From Christensenella sp. (GTDB taxonomy: Bacteria; Bacillota; Clostridia; Christensenellales; UBA3700), in NCBI GenBank assembly GCA_022784465.1, contig JALFUR010000012.1, positions 1 through 64,000 on the forward strand: DNA of 64,000 nucleotides. The letters are read 5' to 3'. Below, in pieces: positions 31,709 to 41,874 of the stretch. A model generated the notes under the pieces. The model was given only the letters and a program-made list of their open reading frames with translations, was not told the origin of the DNA and did not search any database. Position 1 is the first letter of the stretch; each line of letters starts with the position of its first letter. Position numbers and translations under genes: made by a program.

Positions 31709-34392
31709 TATTTTCCGCAGCAGTCTTTATATTTTTTTCCACTTCCACATGGACATGGCTCATTTCTTCCAACTTTCTTTGATGCAAGAGGTTTATTTTT
31801 AACATCGTTTGTTTTTAAGTTGTCCATATTAGGTCTATGTCTAACTTCTACTTTTCTTTCAAACTTAGATTTAGTTAATACTCTTACAACATCTTCTTGA
31901 ATTTTTTGATTCATAGCCTCAAACATCTCGTATCCTTCTCTGCTATATACTTGAACTGGATCTTGATGCGCATATGCTACAAGAGAAATGCCTTGCTTTA
32001 ATTGATCCATATTGTCTATGTGCTCCATCCAATTGACATCAACGTTTCTCAACAAGCAATCTCTTTCAAATCTTGCAAAATCAATACCAAACTCCTCTTG
32101 AACTTGCTTGATTTTTGTTTCATATTGTTCAATTGCAACATCTGTTATAGCTTTTGCTAATTCTTCTTCTGTTTCAAAATTTACGACATAATCAGGATTT
32201 AGTAAGTTTGTATCATTATTTAAAATGTTTTGCTCTAATTCCTTATTAAAGCCTTCATAATCCCACTCAACATGGTATACCTTGTAATCTACATATTTAT
32301 GAACAATATTAGATACAACATCTAGCATCATTGCTTTAATTTGTTCATGAACATCCATACCGTCTAATACGACATTTCTTTGCTCATAAATAATCTTTCT
32401 TTGAGCATTCATTACGTCGTCATATCCAAGTACGTGCTTTCTAATTGAGAAGTTTCTATCTTCTACACTTGCTTGAGCATTTCTAATTTGATTTGTAATA
32501 ATTTTAGCTTCAATTGGTGTGTTTTCATCAACGGCTAATCTTTCACAAATTGACTTCATTTGCTCTCCACCAAATATTCTCATTACATCATCTTCCATAG
32601 ACAAATAGAATATTGTTTCTCCTGGGTCTCCTTGTCTTCCTGCACGACCACGCAACTGATTGTCTATACGTCTAGATTCATGACGCTCTGTACCAATTAT
32701 CTTTAATCCACCAACAGCGATTACTTTTTCCTTTTCTTCTGCAACATCTTTTGCAAATAATTCATAATATTTTTTATAGTCATTTCTTGCTTTTATTGCT
32801 TCTACATTGTCTTCATCAATATGTGCAAAAGAACATGCAAGTTCAATAAGATCATGTGGATAGCCAAGTTTATCCATTTTTTCTTTTGTTAAAAACTCAG
32901 GATTTCCTCCAAGCAAAATATCTGTACCACGACCTGCCATATTTGTTGCAATAGTTACTGCTTTAAATTTTCCTGCTTGAGCAACAATTTCTGCTTCTTT
33001 TTCATGATTCTTTGCATTTAATACATTGTGTGGTATTTTGTTTCTCTTTAACAAATTAGATAATTCTTCAGATTTTTCTACAGAAACTGTACCAACAAGT
33101 ACTGGTTGTCCTTTTTGATAGCAGGAGATAATATCTTGAATAACAGCATTATATTTTGCTTTTTTAGTCATATATAGAACGTCATTTCTATCTATTCTTT
33201 GAACAGGTTTATTTGTTGGAATTTCAATAATATCTAATGCATAAATTGATTCAAACTCAGTTTTTTCCGTTGCAGCTGTACCTGTCATACCGGATAATTT
33301 TGGATATAGTCTAAATAGATTTTGGAATGTAATTGTTGCTAAAGTTCTATCTTCAGATTTAATTGGAACATTTTCCTTTGCTTCAATTGCTTGATGCAAA
33401 CCATTAGAATATCTTCTTCCAATCATTTGTCTTCCTGTGAACTCATCTACAATTACTACTTCATTGTCTACAACAATGTAGTTTATTTCCTTCTTCATTA
33501 TAAAATGAGCTTTTAGCGCATTATCTATATAACGTTTTAATTCTTGATTTTCATAATCAGACAAGTTTTCAATATTGAAATATTTTTCAGCCTTCTCTGC
33601 TCCTTTTTCATTCAAATAAACTGTCTTTTCTTTTTCTTGTAAATCATAATCTTGATCATTTAAAGTTTTAACAAATCTATTTGCAGCGATATATGTATCT
33701 GCAGATTTATTTCCACGACCAGAAATGATAAGTGGCGTTCTTGCTTCATCAATTAAAATACTATCTACTTCATCGATAATAGCGAAATTTAATGGTCTTT
33801 GTACTTTTTGAGATTTATCATTTACCATGTTGTCTCTTAAGTAATCAAAGCCAAGTTCATTATTTGTTGTATACATAATGTCGCACATATATTGTGCTCT
33901 TTTATAATCGCCATCTGTATGAGCCAAATTAACACCAACACTTAATCCTAAAAATTTGTAAATTTTTCCCATCCATTCAGCGTCACGCTTTGCCAAATAT
34001 TCGTTAACAGTAACAACATGTACGCCTTTTCCTTCAAGTGCAGCAAGATACGCAGCAAGCGTAGCAACCAAAGTCTTTCCTTCACCTGTTCTCATTTCAG
34101 CAATTCTGCCTTGGAATAAAACAACACCACCAATAAGTTGAACTCTAAAGTGTCTCATTCCTAGAACTCTTTTTGAAGCTTCTCTTACAACAGCATAAGC
34201 TTCTGGCATTATATCTTCTAGTTTAGTTCCATTTGCAACCCTATCTTTAAATTCTTGAGTACAAGCTCTTAACTCATCGTCTGTTTTTGATTCATATAAA
34301 GGTTCTAATTCCTCAATTTTATCTACTATTTTATTTATCTTTGCCAATTCTCTATCATTATGAGAAGCAAACAATTTTGAGAAAAATCCCAT
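31708..34392 (-). CDS. secA: Preprotein translocase ATPase SecA
   Basis: SecA (894 residues) pushes preproteins through SecYEG. The first nucleotide domain has MRTGEGKTL and the DEAD-type IIDEVDSILIDEARTPLIISG. The second has NMAGRGTDI and QLRGRAGRQGDPG. The C-terminal zinc domain is complete: EPCPCGSGKKYKDCCGK. It leads a tightly overlapping operon secA-GNAT-prfB-tsaD. Confidence 0.98.
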   Translation of the reverse strand: MGFFSKLFASHNDRELAKINKIVDKIEELEPLYESKTDDELRACTQEFKDRVANGTKLEDIMPEAYAVVREASKRVLGMRHFRVQLIGGVVLFQGRIAEMRTGEGKTLVATLAAYLAALEGKGVHVVTVNEYLAKRDAEWMGKIYKFLGLSVGVNLAHTDGDYKRAQYMCDIMYTTNNELGFDYLRDNMVNDKSQKVQRPLNFAIIDEVDSILIDEARTPLIISGRGNKSADTYIAANRFVKTLNDQDYDLQEKEKTVYLNEKGAEKAEKYFNIENLSDYENQELKRYIDNALKAHFIMKKEINYIVVDNEVVIVDEFTGRQMIGRRYSNGLHQAIEAKENVPIKSEDRTLATITFQNLFRLYPKLSGMTGTAATEKTEFESIYALDIIEIPTNKPVQRIDRNDVLYMTKKAKYNAVIQDIISCYQKGQPVLVGTVSVEKSEELSNLLKRNKIPHNVLNAKNHEKEAEIVAQAGKFKAVTIATNMAGRGTDILLGGNPEFLTKEKMDKLGYPHDLIELACSFAHIDEDNVEAIKARNDYKKYYELFAKDVAEEKEKVIAVGGLKIIGTERHESRRIDNQLRGRAGRQGDPGETIFYLSMEDDVMRIFGGEQMKSICERLAVDENTPIEAKIITNQIRNAQASVEDRNFSIRKHVLGYDDVMNAQRKIIYEQRNVVLDGMDVHEQIKAMMLDVVSNIVHKYVDYKVYHVEWDYEGFNKELEQNILNNDTNLLNPDYVVNFETEEELAKAITDVAIEQYETKIKQVQEEFGIDFARFERDCLLRNVDVNWMEHIDNMDQLKQGISLVAYAHQDPVQVYSREGYEMFEAMNQKIQEDVVRVLTKSKFERKVEVRHRPNMDNLKTNDVKNKPLASKKVGRNEPCPCGSGKKYKDCCGK

Positions 34393-34423
34393 ATCGCACC
34401 TCGCGTTTTTTAAACTAAATTAT

Positions 34424-34453
34424 ATTATATATAATATAAGGCTACATAGTCAA
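34424..34453 (-). promoter_or_regulatory. Promoter of secA
   Basis: TTGACT (34448-34453), an 18-nt spacer and TATAAT (34424-34429) on the minus strand, about 35 nt before the secA ATG. Confidence 0.7.
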
Positions 34454-34512
34454 GTTAACGACTATTTTCGAGCACTTTCGCCGCTATGAATCATAATGTT
34501 TTGTGAAAAAAA

Positions 34513-36726
34513 TTAAATATCTAAAGAATATTCTGCTTCTGATTTTAAAAATTCTAATAATTTTGAATTTCTAGCAAGGATTTTATTATTGCCAATCATA
34601 TAAGATAAAGTCTTTTTAGCCCCTACAATAATAACTGCTTCTTTGGCTCTAGTAATTGCTGTATAAATCAAATTTCTTGTCATAAAAGGCGAAATAGAAG
34701 GTGGCAAAACAATAATTACAACTTTAAACTCTGATCCTTGAGATTTATGTACAGATATTGAATATGCTAGATTTAATTCTGAAATATCTGCACCAACATA
34801 ATTTGCAATCTTTCCATCTTCAAATGTTACTGTAATTATGTTTTTCTTTGGATTTATCGCTGTAATATAACCCATATCTCCATTAAATATTCCCTTTCCA
34901 TGAGATAAATCATAATTTGTAGTCCACTCTAATTGATAATCGTTTTCCGTATGAATAACCCTGTCGTTTAATCTAAATTCTATTTTTTCTTTTACGATTT
35001 TTTCCTGACTTTTATTTATTGTGTTTTGAATTATTCTATTTATATTCTCTACGCCTAATTCCCCTTTTTTCATAGGACAAAGCACTTGTATATCTTTTTG
35101 AGCACAATTAAACTTTTGTGTAATCCTATTAGATACTAACGAAATAACAGTATCTAAAATCCTTGCAGGATCTGTCTCCTCGCTAAAGAAAAAGTCTTTA
35201 CTGTTATTATCTAATTTTGGGAATAGTCCATCATTTATTTTATGAGCATTATATACAATCATGCTCTTTTCATCTTGTCTATAAATATATGTCAAATACG
35301 AAACAGGTATAACTTTTGATCTTATCATATCGGCAAGCACATTTCCTGCACCAACAGATGGCAATTGATCTTTATCTCCAAGCATGATAAATCTAGACCC
35401 ATTTTTTATACTTCTTACTAAGCAATTAAATATGTGAACATCACACATAGATACTTCATCAACTATAACTACATCAACATCTAATGGATTCGTCTCATCA
35501 TGAGCAAAAGATAAAGAACCACTTTCAAAATTAATGCCAAGAAGTCTATGAATAGTTTTTGCTTCTCTTCCTGTTGATTCACTCATTCTCTTTGCCGCTC
35601 TGCCTGTTGGAGCACACAAAGCATAGCTTTTGCCGAGCGTGTCTAATATGTTTAATATAGCCTCAACAATAGTAGTTTTTCCTGTTCCAGGTCCACCTGT
35701 TATTATGTTTACGCCATATTGAAGGCTATTTACTATTGCTTCAGCTTGTTTTTCATGGAATTTAATGCCCTTGTATCTTTCAAAATTTCTTATGTCTAAA
35801 TCTATATCCGTTATAAATGTGTTTGATGTGCTATTCATTAAAGATATAAGCTTTTTAGAAATACTTTTTTCCGCATTATAAAAATATGTAGACATGACAT
35901 TTTTATCATCGTCTAATAAAATTATTGAGTTTTCTTTTTCGCACTCTTTAATACACGATTTAATTAAATCTTCGTAATTTTCCTTGTCTAGTCCAAGTAA
36001 ATTAAGAGCATCTGAAACCAAATTCTCATAATTATAGAATGTATCACCTTTTTTGTTTGCGCTTTCAGATAAGATATATCCTATAGCTGCTTTTACTCTA
36101 AATGGACTATCTTTTTTTATTCCTATACGCTTTGCAATATTGTCTGCAGTTATAAACCCAATACCTACAACATCGTTAACGAGTTGATATGGGTTTTCTT
36201 CAAGTTTTTGTTGAACACTATTTCCATAAACTTTATAAAGTTTAATAGCAAGGCCTACAGTAAAATCGTAGGATTGAAGATACATTATAACATTTTGTAG
36301 CGCCTTTTGATTTTTAAACTCTTGGCCTATCTCTAGTGCTTTTTCATAAGAAATAGCCTTAATAGTAGATAAAACATTTGGAGCAAATTCAATTACTTCA
36401 AATGTTCTTTCTTTATATTTTGATACTATCCTTGTTGCAAGTTTAACACCAATCCCTCTAAACAAACCGCTAGAGAGATATTTAATCATAGATTTTTCTG
36501 TAGTTGGAAGCTTAATCTGCGCAGAGGAAACTCTTATTTGACGACCATACAATTTGTCTAATATCCATTCTCCCTCTAAAATGACATTTTCCCCTTCTAT
36601 TACAAGAGGAAAACATCCAACGCATGTTGTTATATCATGAATCGAATCAATTTTTACTCTTACAACAGAGTATCCGTTATCATCGTTTCTAAATATAACT
36701 TCTTCTACACTACCTTCAAATCTCAT
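34513..36726 (-). CDS. recD2: ATP-dependent RecD-like DNA helicase RecD2
   Basis: A 737-residue superfamily 1B 5'-3' helicase, the RecD2 type found in bacteria without RecBCD. A long N-terminal region with OB-like and helix-hairpin-helix parts (SGLFRGIGVKLATRIV, VGIGFITADNIAKRIG) comes first. The motor has Walker A TGGPGTGKTT, VDEVSMCD, GDKDQLPSVGAG, and motifs V-VI near AYSISVHKSQGSEF and IYTAITRAKEAVII. It overlaps metK as TAATG and so is under the same SAM riboswitch. Confidence 0.95.
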   Translation of the reverse strand: MRFEGSVEEVIFRNDDNGYSVVRVKIDSIHDITTCVGCFPLVIEGENVILEGEWILDKLYGRQIRVSSAQIKLPTTEKSMIKYLSSGLFRGIGVKLATRIVSKYKERTFEVIEFAPNVLSTIKAISYEKALEIGQEFKNQKALQNVIMYLQSYDFTVGLAIKLYKVYGNSVQQKLEENPYQLVNDVVGIGFITADNIAKRIGIKKDSPFRVKAAIGYILSESANKKGDTFYNYENLVSDALNLLGLDKENYEDLIKSCIKECEKENSIILLDDDKNVMSTYFYNAEKSISKKLISLMNSTSNTFITDIDLDIRNFERYKGIKFHEKQAEAIVNSLQYGVNIITGGPGTGKTTIVEAILNILDTLGKSYALCAPTGRAAKRMSESTGREAKTIHRLLGINFESGSLSFAHDETNPLDVDVVIVDEVSMCDVHIFNCLVRSIKNGSRFIMLGDKDQLPSVGAGNVLADMIRSKVIPVSYLTYIYRQDEKSMIVYNAHKINDGLFPKLDNNSKDFFFSEETDPARILDTVISLVSNRITQKFNCAQKDIQVLCPMKKGELGVENINRIIQNTINKSQEKIVKEKIEFRLNDRVIHTENDYQLEWTTNYDLSHGKGIFNGDMGYITAINPKKNIITVTFEDGKIANYVGADISELNLAYSISVHKSQGSEFKVVIIVLPPSISPFMTRNLIYTAITRAKEAVIIVGAKKTLSYMIGNNKILARNSKLLEFLKSEAEYSLDI

Positions 36727-37913
36727 TATATATTCTTTGCTGCCTCTAAAATTGCATCAACTTTATCACATCTCTCCCAAGATAAGTTTGCGTCTTCTCT
36801 TCCAAAATGACCATAATTTGTAGATGCTGCAAAAGTTGGTGTTTGCAAATTCAATTGATCAATAATGGCAAGTGGTCTAAAGTCAAAGACTTTATTCATT
36901 ATTTTTGAAACTTGCTCATCTGAATATTTGCTTGTGCCAAATGTATTTACTTGCAAAGCTACAGGACGAGCAACTCCAATTGCATATGCAATGTCTAATT
37001 GACATTTCTTTGCAATGCCAGATGCAACTATGTTTTTACAAACATATCTTGCATAATAAGATGCACTTCTATCTACTTTTGTTGCATCTTTTCCTGAATA
37101 TGCACCACCACCATGTGGGCAATATCCACCATAGCTATCTACAATTATTTTTCTTCCTGTTAATCCGCTATCTCCATGTGGACCACCAATTACAAATCTT
37201 CCTGTTGGATTAATGTAATATTTTGTATTCTCATCTATTAAATCTTTTGGGATGACATACTCTATTACATATTTTTTAACATCTTTTCTCAATTGTTCAA
37301 TATCTACTGTTTCATCGTGTTGAGTAGAAACTACAATGGCATCTATTCTGTATACCTTATCATCCCTATATTCAACTGTTACTTGTGCTTTTCCATCTGG
37401 TCTTAAATAATTTAATATATTATTTTTTCTTACTTGTGTTAATCTATATGTTAATTTATGAGCAAGAGAAATAGGAAGTGGCATTAATTCTTTTGTTTCG
37501 TCGCACGCAAAACCGAAAACCATACCTTGGTCTCCAGCCCCTATTAAATCGTATTTTTGAGCATTTGATTCTTTATTTTCAAGACTAGAATCTACACCAA
37601 TGGCAATATCTGCAGATTGTTTATCTAATCTAACAATAACTTCACAATTATTACCATCGAATCCTTTTTCTTCGCTATCATAACCGATATCTAAAACTGC
37701 TTTTCTTACGATTTTCTCATAATCAACATTTGCATTTGATGATATTTCACCTGTAACTAAAGCAAATCCTGTATTGCAAACTGTCTCGCATGCAACTCTT
37801 GCTTTTGGGTCTTGCGCTACAAGCGCATCTAAAATAGAGTCTGAGATTTTATCGCAAACTTTGTCAGGATGACCTTCAGTAACACTTTCACTAGTAAATA
37901 ATCTTTTTTTCAT
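36726..37913 (-). CDS. metK: S-adenosylmethionine synthetase
   Basis: MetK (395 residues) makes SAM from methionine and ATP. Motifs: [32 protein letters not shown], and the P-loop-like [23 protein letters not shown]. The in-frame ATG at 37925 has no ribosome site, while GGAGAAG overlapping that codon is correctly spaced for the ATG at 37913, which I take as the start. Control is by the upstream SAM riboswitch. Confidence 0.97.
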   Translation of the reverse strand: MKKRLFTSESVTEGHPDKVCDKISDSILDALVAQDPKARVACETVCNTGFALVTGEISSNANVDYEKIVRKAVLDIGYDSEEKGFDGNNCEVIVRLDKQSADIAIGVDSSLENKESNAQKYDLIGAGDQGMVFGFACDETKELMPLPISLAHKLTYRLTQVRKNNILNYLRPDGKAQVTVEYRDDKVYRIDAIVVSTQHDETVDIEQLRKDVKKYVIEYVIPKDLIDENTKYYINPTGRFVIGGPHGDSGLTGRKIIVDSYGGYCPHGGGAYSGKDATKVDRSASYYARYVCKNIVASGIAKKCQLDIAYAIGVARPVALQVNTFGTSKYSDEQVSKIMNKVFDFRPLAIIDQLNLQTPTFAASTNYGHFGREDANLSWERCDKVDAILEAAKNI

Positions 37914-37928
37914 TTTCTTCTCCATTAA

Positions 37929-37960
37929 ATAAGGCCGCTACTTTTAGATAGCGACCTTAT
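37929..37960 (-). terminator. Expression-platform hairpin of the SAM riboswitch
   Basis: On the minus strand ATAAGGTCGCTA and TAGCGGCCTTAT form a 12-bp stem (one G-U) with an 8-nt loop, then TTA and the metK start region. The T tract is short, so it may stop transcription weakly or hinder the ribosome; either way it fits an off-switch at high SAM. Confidence 0.6.
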
Positions 37961-37961
37961 A

Positions 37962-38055
37962 TTCTATCTTTCAAGTATTTTCTTGCGGAATTTAGCACCT
38001 TTCGAGAGGTTGCTGTGCATTCATAGGGTCCGTCCCTCCTGCACTCTTTATAGAA
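37962..38055 (-). promoter_or_regulatory. SAM-I (S-box) riboswitch
   Basis: The S-box core is clear on the minus strand: GGAGGGACGGACCCTATGAA, then AGCAACC, then AAGGTGCTAAATTCCGCAAG. The closing stem P1 pairs TTCTAT with ATAGAA. It lies 10 nt after the rpoC stop and in front of metK. High SAM should reduce metK-recD2 expression. The sequence TATAAT overlaps the rpoC stop (38064-38069) and could start transcription right at P1, but its -35 is weak. Confidence 0.92.
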
Positions 38056-38064
38056 CTATAACTA

Positions 38065-41000
38065 TTATATATTGTTTTCAGAAGCGAATTTATTTTCTAG
38101 ATTTTCTTCATTTACGAATGATAAATCGCTTTCTTTTGGAACTACTGTTACATTTCTGTAGCACTTTGTACCTGTTCCAGCTGGGATTAATTTACCAATA
38201 ATGATATTTTCCTTTAATCCTTCTAGGTTATCTACTTTACCCTTCAATGCTGAGTCTGCAAGTACTCTTGCTGTTTCTTGGAATGATGCAGCTGATAAGA
38301 ATGAACCAACAGTAATAGATGCATTTGTAATAGATTGAAGAATCTTTTCACCCTTTGCTGTTAATGTTGGATCTTCTGTTTCTTCCAAAATTCTATCGTT
38401 TTCTTCTGCGTATTCGATTTCATCAACTATATCACCGAAGTTAAACTTAGATTTTCCTGGATTTAATACACGAATCTTCTTAGACATTTGTCTTACAATT
38501 ACTTCAATATGCTTTTCGTTAACTTCCGCATCAGCAGCTTCGTATGTTTCTTTAATTTCTTTAATAATATACTCTTGAGCTGCAGTTAAGTTCTTAACTC
38601 TTGCAAGTTCTTGTGGATAAATAGAACCTTCGAAGATCTTGTCACCTGCGTCTATATGTTTACCATTGAACTTATTATACAATTTATCAACGGCATTCTC
38701 ATTGTAGTTATAAGGAATATTGTATACGATATCTTTTGGAGCATTGTTAATTAAATCAATACCAGATACTGTAACAGTTCTATTTTCCTTATCTACACTT
38801 ACCATACCTTCTATTTCAGCAATTGTAGCGCGTCCTTTTGGTTGTCTTACTTCGAACAATTCTTCTACACGTAATAGACCGCCTGTGATATCACCTTGAG
38901 TAGCAACACCACCAGTGTGGAATGTTCTCATTGTAAGCTGTGTTCCAGGTTCACCAATTGATTGAGCTGCTATAACACCAACTGCTTCACCAATTTTAAC
39001 GATGTTTCCTGAAGCCATGTTCTTTCCGTAACACTTAGCACAAACACCCTTTCTAGCTTTACATGTCAATACAGATCTTATTGTAACAGTCTTTAGATGT
39101 GCTCTTTCAATAGCTGCTGCTTGCTCTGTAGAAATCATTGTATCAGCAGGAACAATAATCTCACCTGTCATTGGATCAACAACATCAGAAATTGTAAATC
39201 TACCAGCAATTCTATCTTTAAATGCTTGACCAAGTTTAGAAGCGTTGATTGCATATCCTTCCATATCTTCTTCAACATTTACAATATCTACTTTTGCATC
39301 GTAAATCTTAATAATATCTTCAGGAGATATGATTGTACCTTTTTCAAGAATTACCTTGTTATTAGATATAACATCTTCTTTAATTGTCTTTCCAAGTAAT
39401 CCCTTTTCAAGATCGATTAAATCTGTATTTTTAGCTAAATAACCTTTAACGTCTTTACAATCTTCTTCGTATACGACAACGTGGTGACATACATCAACTA
39501 ATCTTCTTGTCAAATATCCAGCGTTTGATGTCTTTAATGATGTATCAGCCATACCCTTACGTCCACCGTGTGCAGATATGAAGTATTCAAGAACTGACAA
39601 GCCTTCTGAGTAAGAAGATTTAATTGGAAGTTCTACGTTTCTTCCTGATGTAGAAGCCACGATACCACGCATACCACACAATTGTGAAATTTGTCCCATA
39701 CCACCACGGGCTTTTGAATCGGCCATCATCCAAATTGGATTGTATTTATCCTTTGTTGTTTCCAATCTCTTTGAAATCTTATCTTTAGCGTCGCCCCAAA
39801 TCTTCATGACATCTTTATATTTTTGTTCTTCAGAAATTAAACCTTTCTTCAAATCATTGTATGTCTTGTCAACTTTAGCTTGAGCTTCGTCAATGATTTC
39901 TTGTTTTCCTTCAACAACGTTCATATCAAATACGTTTGCTGTAATTGCTCCAACTGTTGAATATTTGTAGCCTAATGCTTTAATCTTATCCAAAACAACT
40001 GCAGTTTCTGTAGCTCCGTATTTAGCAAATACTCTATCAACAATCTTAGATAATTCTCCTTTCTTAACAACTGTATTGATTTCCAAATCCAATTTTTCTT
40101 CAGGAGTATTTCTTGAAACAAATCCCAAATCTTGAGGTATAGCTTCGTTGAAAATTAATCTACCAACTGTTGTTTCAATCTTCTTAGAATATTTAACGCC
40201 ATCGATTTCTTTTTCAACTCTTACCTTGATCTTTCTTTGTAGAGAAATTTGTTTTAAGCTGTAAGCCATTTTTGCTTCATTTACATTTCTGAATTCTCTT
40301 TCTTTTTCAAGAGGATCAATCTTTCTTGGATCTTCGTCGATTGTTAAATAGTAACTACCGATAACGATATCTTGAGAAGGAGAAACAACTGGCTTACCAT
40401 CTGACAATTTCAAGATATTATTTGTTGAAAGCATTAAGAATCTAGCTTCAGCTCTTGCCTCTAATGACAATGGAACGTGAACAGCCATTTGGTCACCATC
40501 GAAGTCAGCGTTGAATGCTGTACATACAAGTGGGTGAAGTTTAATAGCTCTACCTTCAACTAATACTGGTTCAAATGCTTGAATTGAAAGTCTGTGTAAT
40601 GAAGGAGCACGGTTTAAAAGAACTGGATGATCCTTAATTACGTCTTCAAGAATATCCCAAACATATGGATGTTCTGCAGGCATTTCAATTATTCTCTTTG
40701 CACTCTTAATACTTGTGCAATATTGTCTTTCTTGAAGAACCTTAACAATGAAAGGTTTGAACAACTCAATTGCCATTTCTTTTGGCAATCCACATTGATA
40801 CATCTTTAATTCTGGTCCTACAACGATAACTGAACGTCCTGAGAAGTCAACACGCTTTCCTAATAAGTTTTGACGGAAACGACCTTGCTTACCCTTTAAT
40901 ACTTCAGTTAATGACTTAACTTTTCTGTTATTAGATGTAACAGCTTTTCCTCTACGACCATTATCTATTAATGCGTCAACGGCTTCTTGAAGAATTCTCT

Positions 41001-41856
41001 TTTCGCTTCTTACGATTAAGTCTGGAGTTCCACCATCAAGCATCTTCTTTAAACGATTGTTTCTCATGATAACTCTTCTATATAAATCGTTTAAATCTGA
41101 TGTTGCAAATCTACCACCATCAAGAGCAACCATAGGTCTCAATTCTGGAGGTAATACAGGAAGAACATCTAAAACCATCCATTCTGGCTTATTTCCAGAA
41201 GTACGGAAAGCATCGATAACTTCAAGTCTCTTCATTGCTTTAACTTTGATTTGTCCTTCTTTTGTTTCAACAATAGTTTTTAATTCTTCAGCTTCTTTGT
41301 CTAAATCAATTTGAGAAAGAAGTGTTTTAACTGCTTCTCCACCCATTGCTGCTTTGAAGCTGTTGTTACCAAACTCATCTTGTTTAGATAGATATTCTCT
41401 ATCTTCAATGATTTGCTTATATTGCAAATCTGTTGTTCCTGGATCAGTAACAATATATTTGTTGTAATAAACAACTTGCTCTAATTCTTTTAAAGGCACA
41501 TCAAGTATTTGGCTAATTCTATAAGGAACGCCTTTTAAATACCAAATATGAGTTACTGGACAAGCAAGTTCGATGTGTCCCATTCTTTCACGTCTTACAG
41601 AAGATTTAACAACATCTACTCCGCACTTATCGCAAGTAATTCCTCTTGCCTTTGTCTTTTTATATTTTCCACAAGAACATTCATAATCCTTAACTGGCCC
41701 AAATATTCTTTCGCAATATAAGCCATCTCTTTCAGGTTTTTGAGTTCTATAGTTTATTGTTTCAGATTTAGTAACCTCACCATGTGACCATTTTCTAATA
41801 GTTTCTGGAGAAGCAATACCAATTCTTATTGAACTAAAATTATTTACGTCTGCCAT
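38065..41856 (-). CDS. rpoC: RNA polymerase beta' subunit
   Basis: RpoC (1263 residues). The N-terminal zinc site is CSCGKYKKTKARGITCDKCG, and the catalytic Mg2+ loop is NADFDGDQMAVH. The second zinc cluster reads CKARKGVCAKCYG, and the trigger-loop region ends TMRTFHTGGVA. Length is normal for Firmicutes without large insertions. It starts 18 nt after rpoB; the end runs into TAATAG and the SAM riboswitch with no terminator, so rpoBC transcripts may continue into metK. Confidence 0.99.
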   Translation of the reverse strand: MADVNNFSSIRIGIASPETIRKWSHGEVTKSETINYRTQKPERDGLYCERIFGPVKDYECSCGKYKKTKARGITCDKCGVDVVKSSVRRERMGHIELACPVTHIWYLKGVPYRISQILDVPLKELEQVVYYNKYIVTDPGTTDLQYKQIIEDREYLSKQDEFGNNSFKAAMGGEAVKTLLSQIDLDKEAEELKTIVETKEGQIKVKAMKRLEVIDAFRTSGNKPEWMVLDVLPVLPPELRPMVALDGGRFATSDLNDLYRRVIMRNNRLKKMLDGGTPDLIVRSEKRILQEAVDALIDNGRRGKAVTSNNRKVKSLTEVLKGKQGRFRQNLLGKRVDFSGRSVIVVGPELKMYQCGLPKEMAIELFKPFIVKVLQERQYCTSIKSAKRIIEMPAEHPYVWDILEDVIKDHPVLLNRAPSLHRLSIQAFEPVLVEGRAIKLHPLVCTAFNADFDGDQMAVHVPLSLEARAEARFLMLSTNNILKLSDGKPVVSPSQDIVIGSYYLTIDEDPRKIDPLEKEREFRNVNEAKMAYSLKQISLQRKIKVRVEKEIDGVKYSKKIETTVGRLIFNEAIPQDLGFVSRNTPEEKLDLEINTVVKKGELSKIVDRVFAKYGATETAVVLDKIKALGYKYSTVGAITANVFDMNVVEGKQEIIDEAQAKVDKTYNDLKKGLISEEQKYKDVMKIWGDAKDKISKRLETTKDKYNPIWMMADSKARGGMGQISQLCGMRGIVASTSGRNVELPIKSSYSEGLSVLEYFISAHGGRKGMADTSLKTSNAGYLTRRLVDVCHHVVVYEEDCKDVKGYLAKNTDLIDLEKGLLGKTIKEDVISNNKVILEKGTIISPEDIIKIYDAKVDIVNVEEDMEGYAINASKLGQAFKDRIAGRFTISDVVDPMTGEIIVPADTMISTEQAAAIERAHLKTVTIRSVLTCKARKGVCAKCYGKNMASGNIVKIGEAVGVIAAQSIGEPGTQLTMRTFHTGGVATQGDITGGLLRVEELFEVRQPKGRATIAEIEGMVSVDKENRTVTVSGIDLINNAPKDIVYNIPYNYNENAVDKLYNKFNGKHIDAGDKIFEGSIYPQELARVKNLTAAQEYIIKEIKETYEAADAEVNEKHIEVIVRQMSKKIRVLNPGKSKFNFGDIVDEIEYAEENDRILEETEDPTLTAKGEKILQSITNASITVGSFLSAASFQETARVLADSALKGKVDNLEGLKENIIIGKLIPAGTGTKCYRNVTVVPKESDLSFVNEENLENKFASENNI

Positions 41857-41874
41857 GTTTTCACCTCTTAGATA

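Noticed and set aside
36905-37213. 102-codon Leu/His-rich frame opposite metK
   Set aside because: Antisense to a conserved gene with no start signal; composition reflects metK codons.
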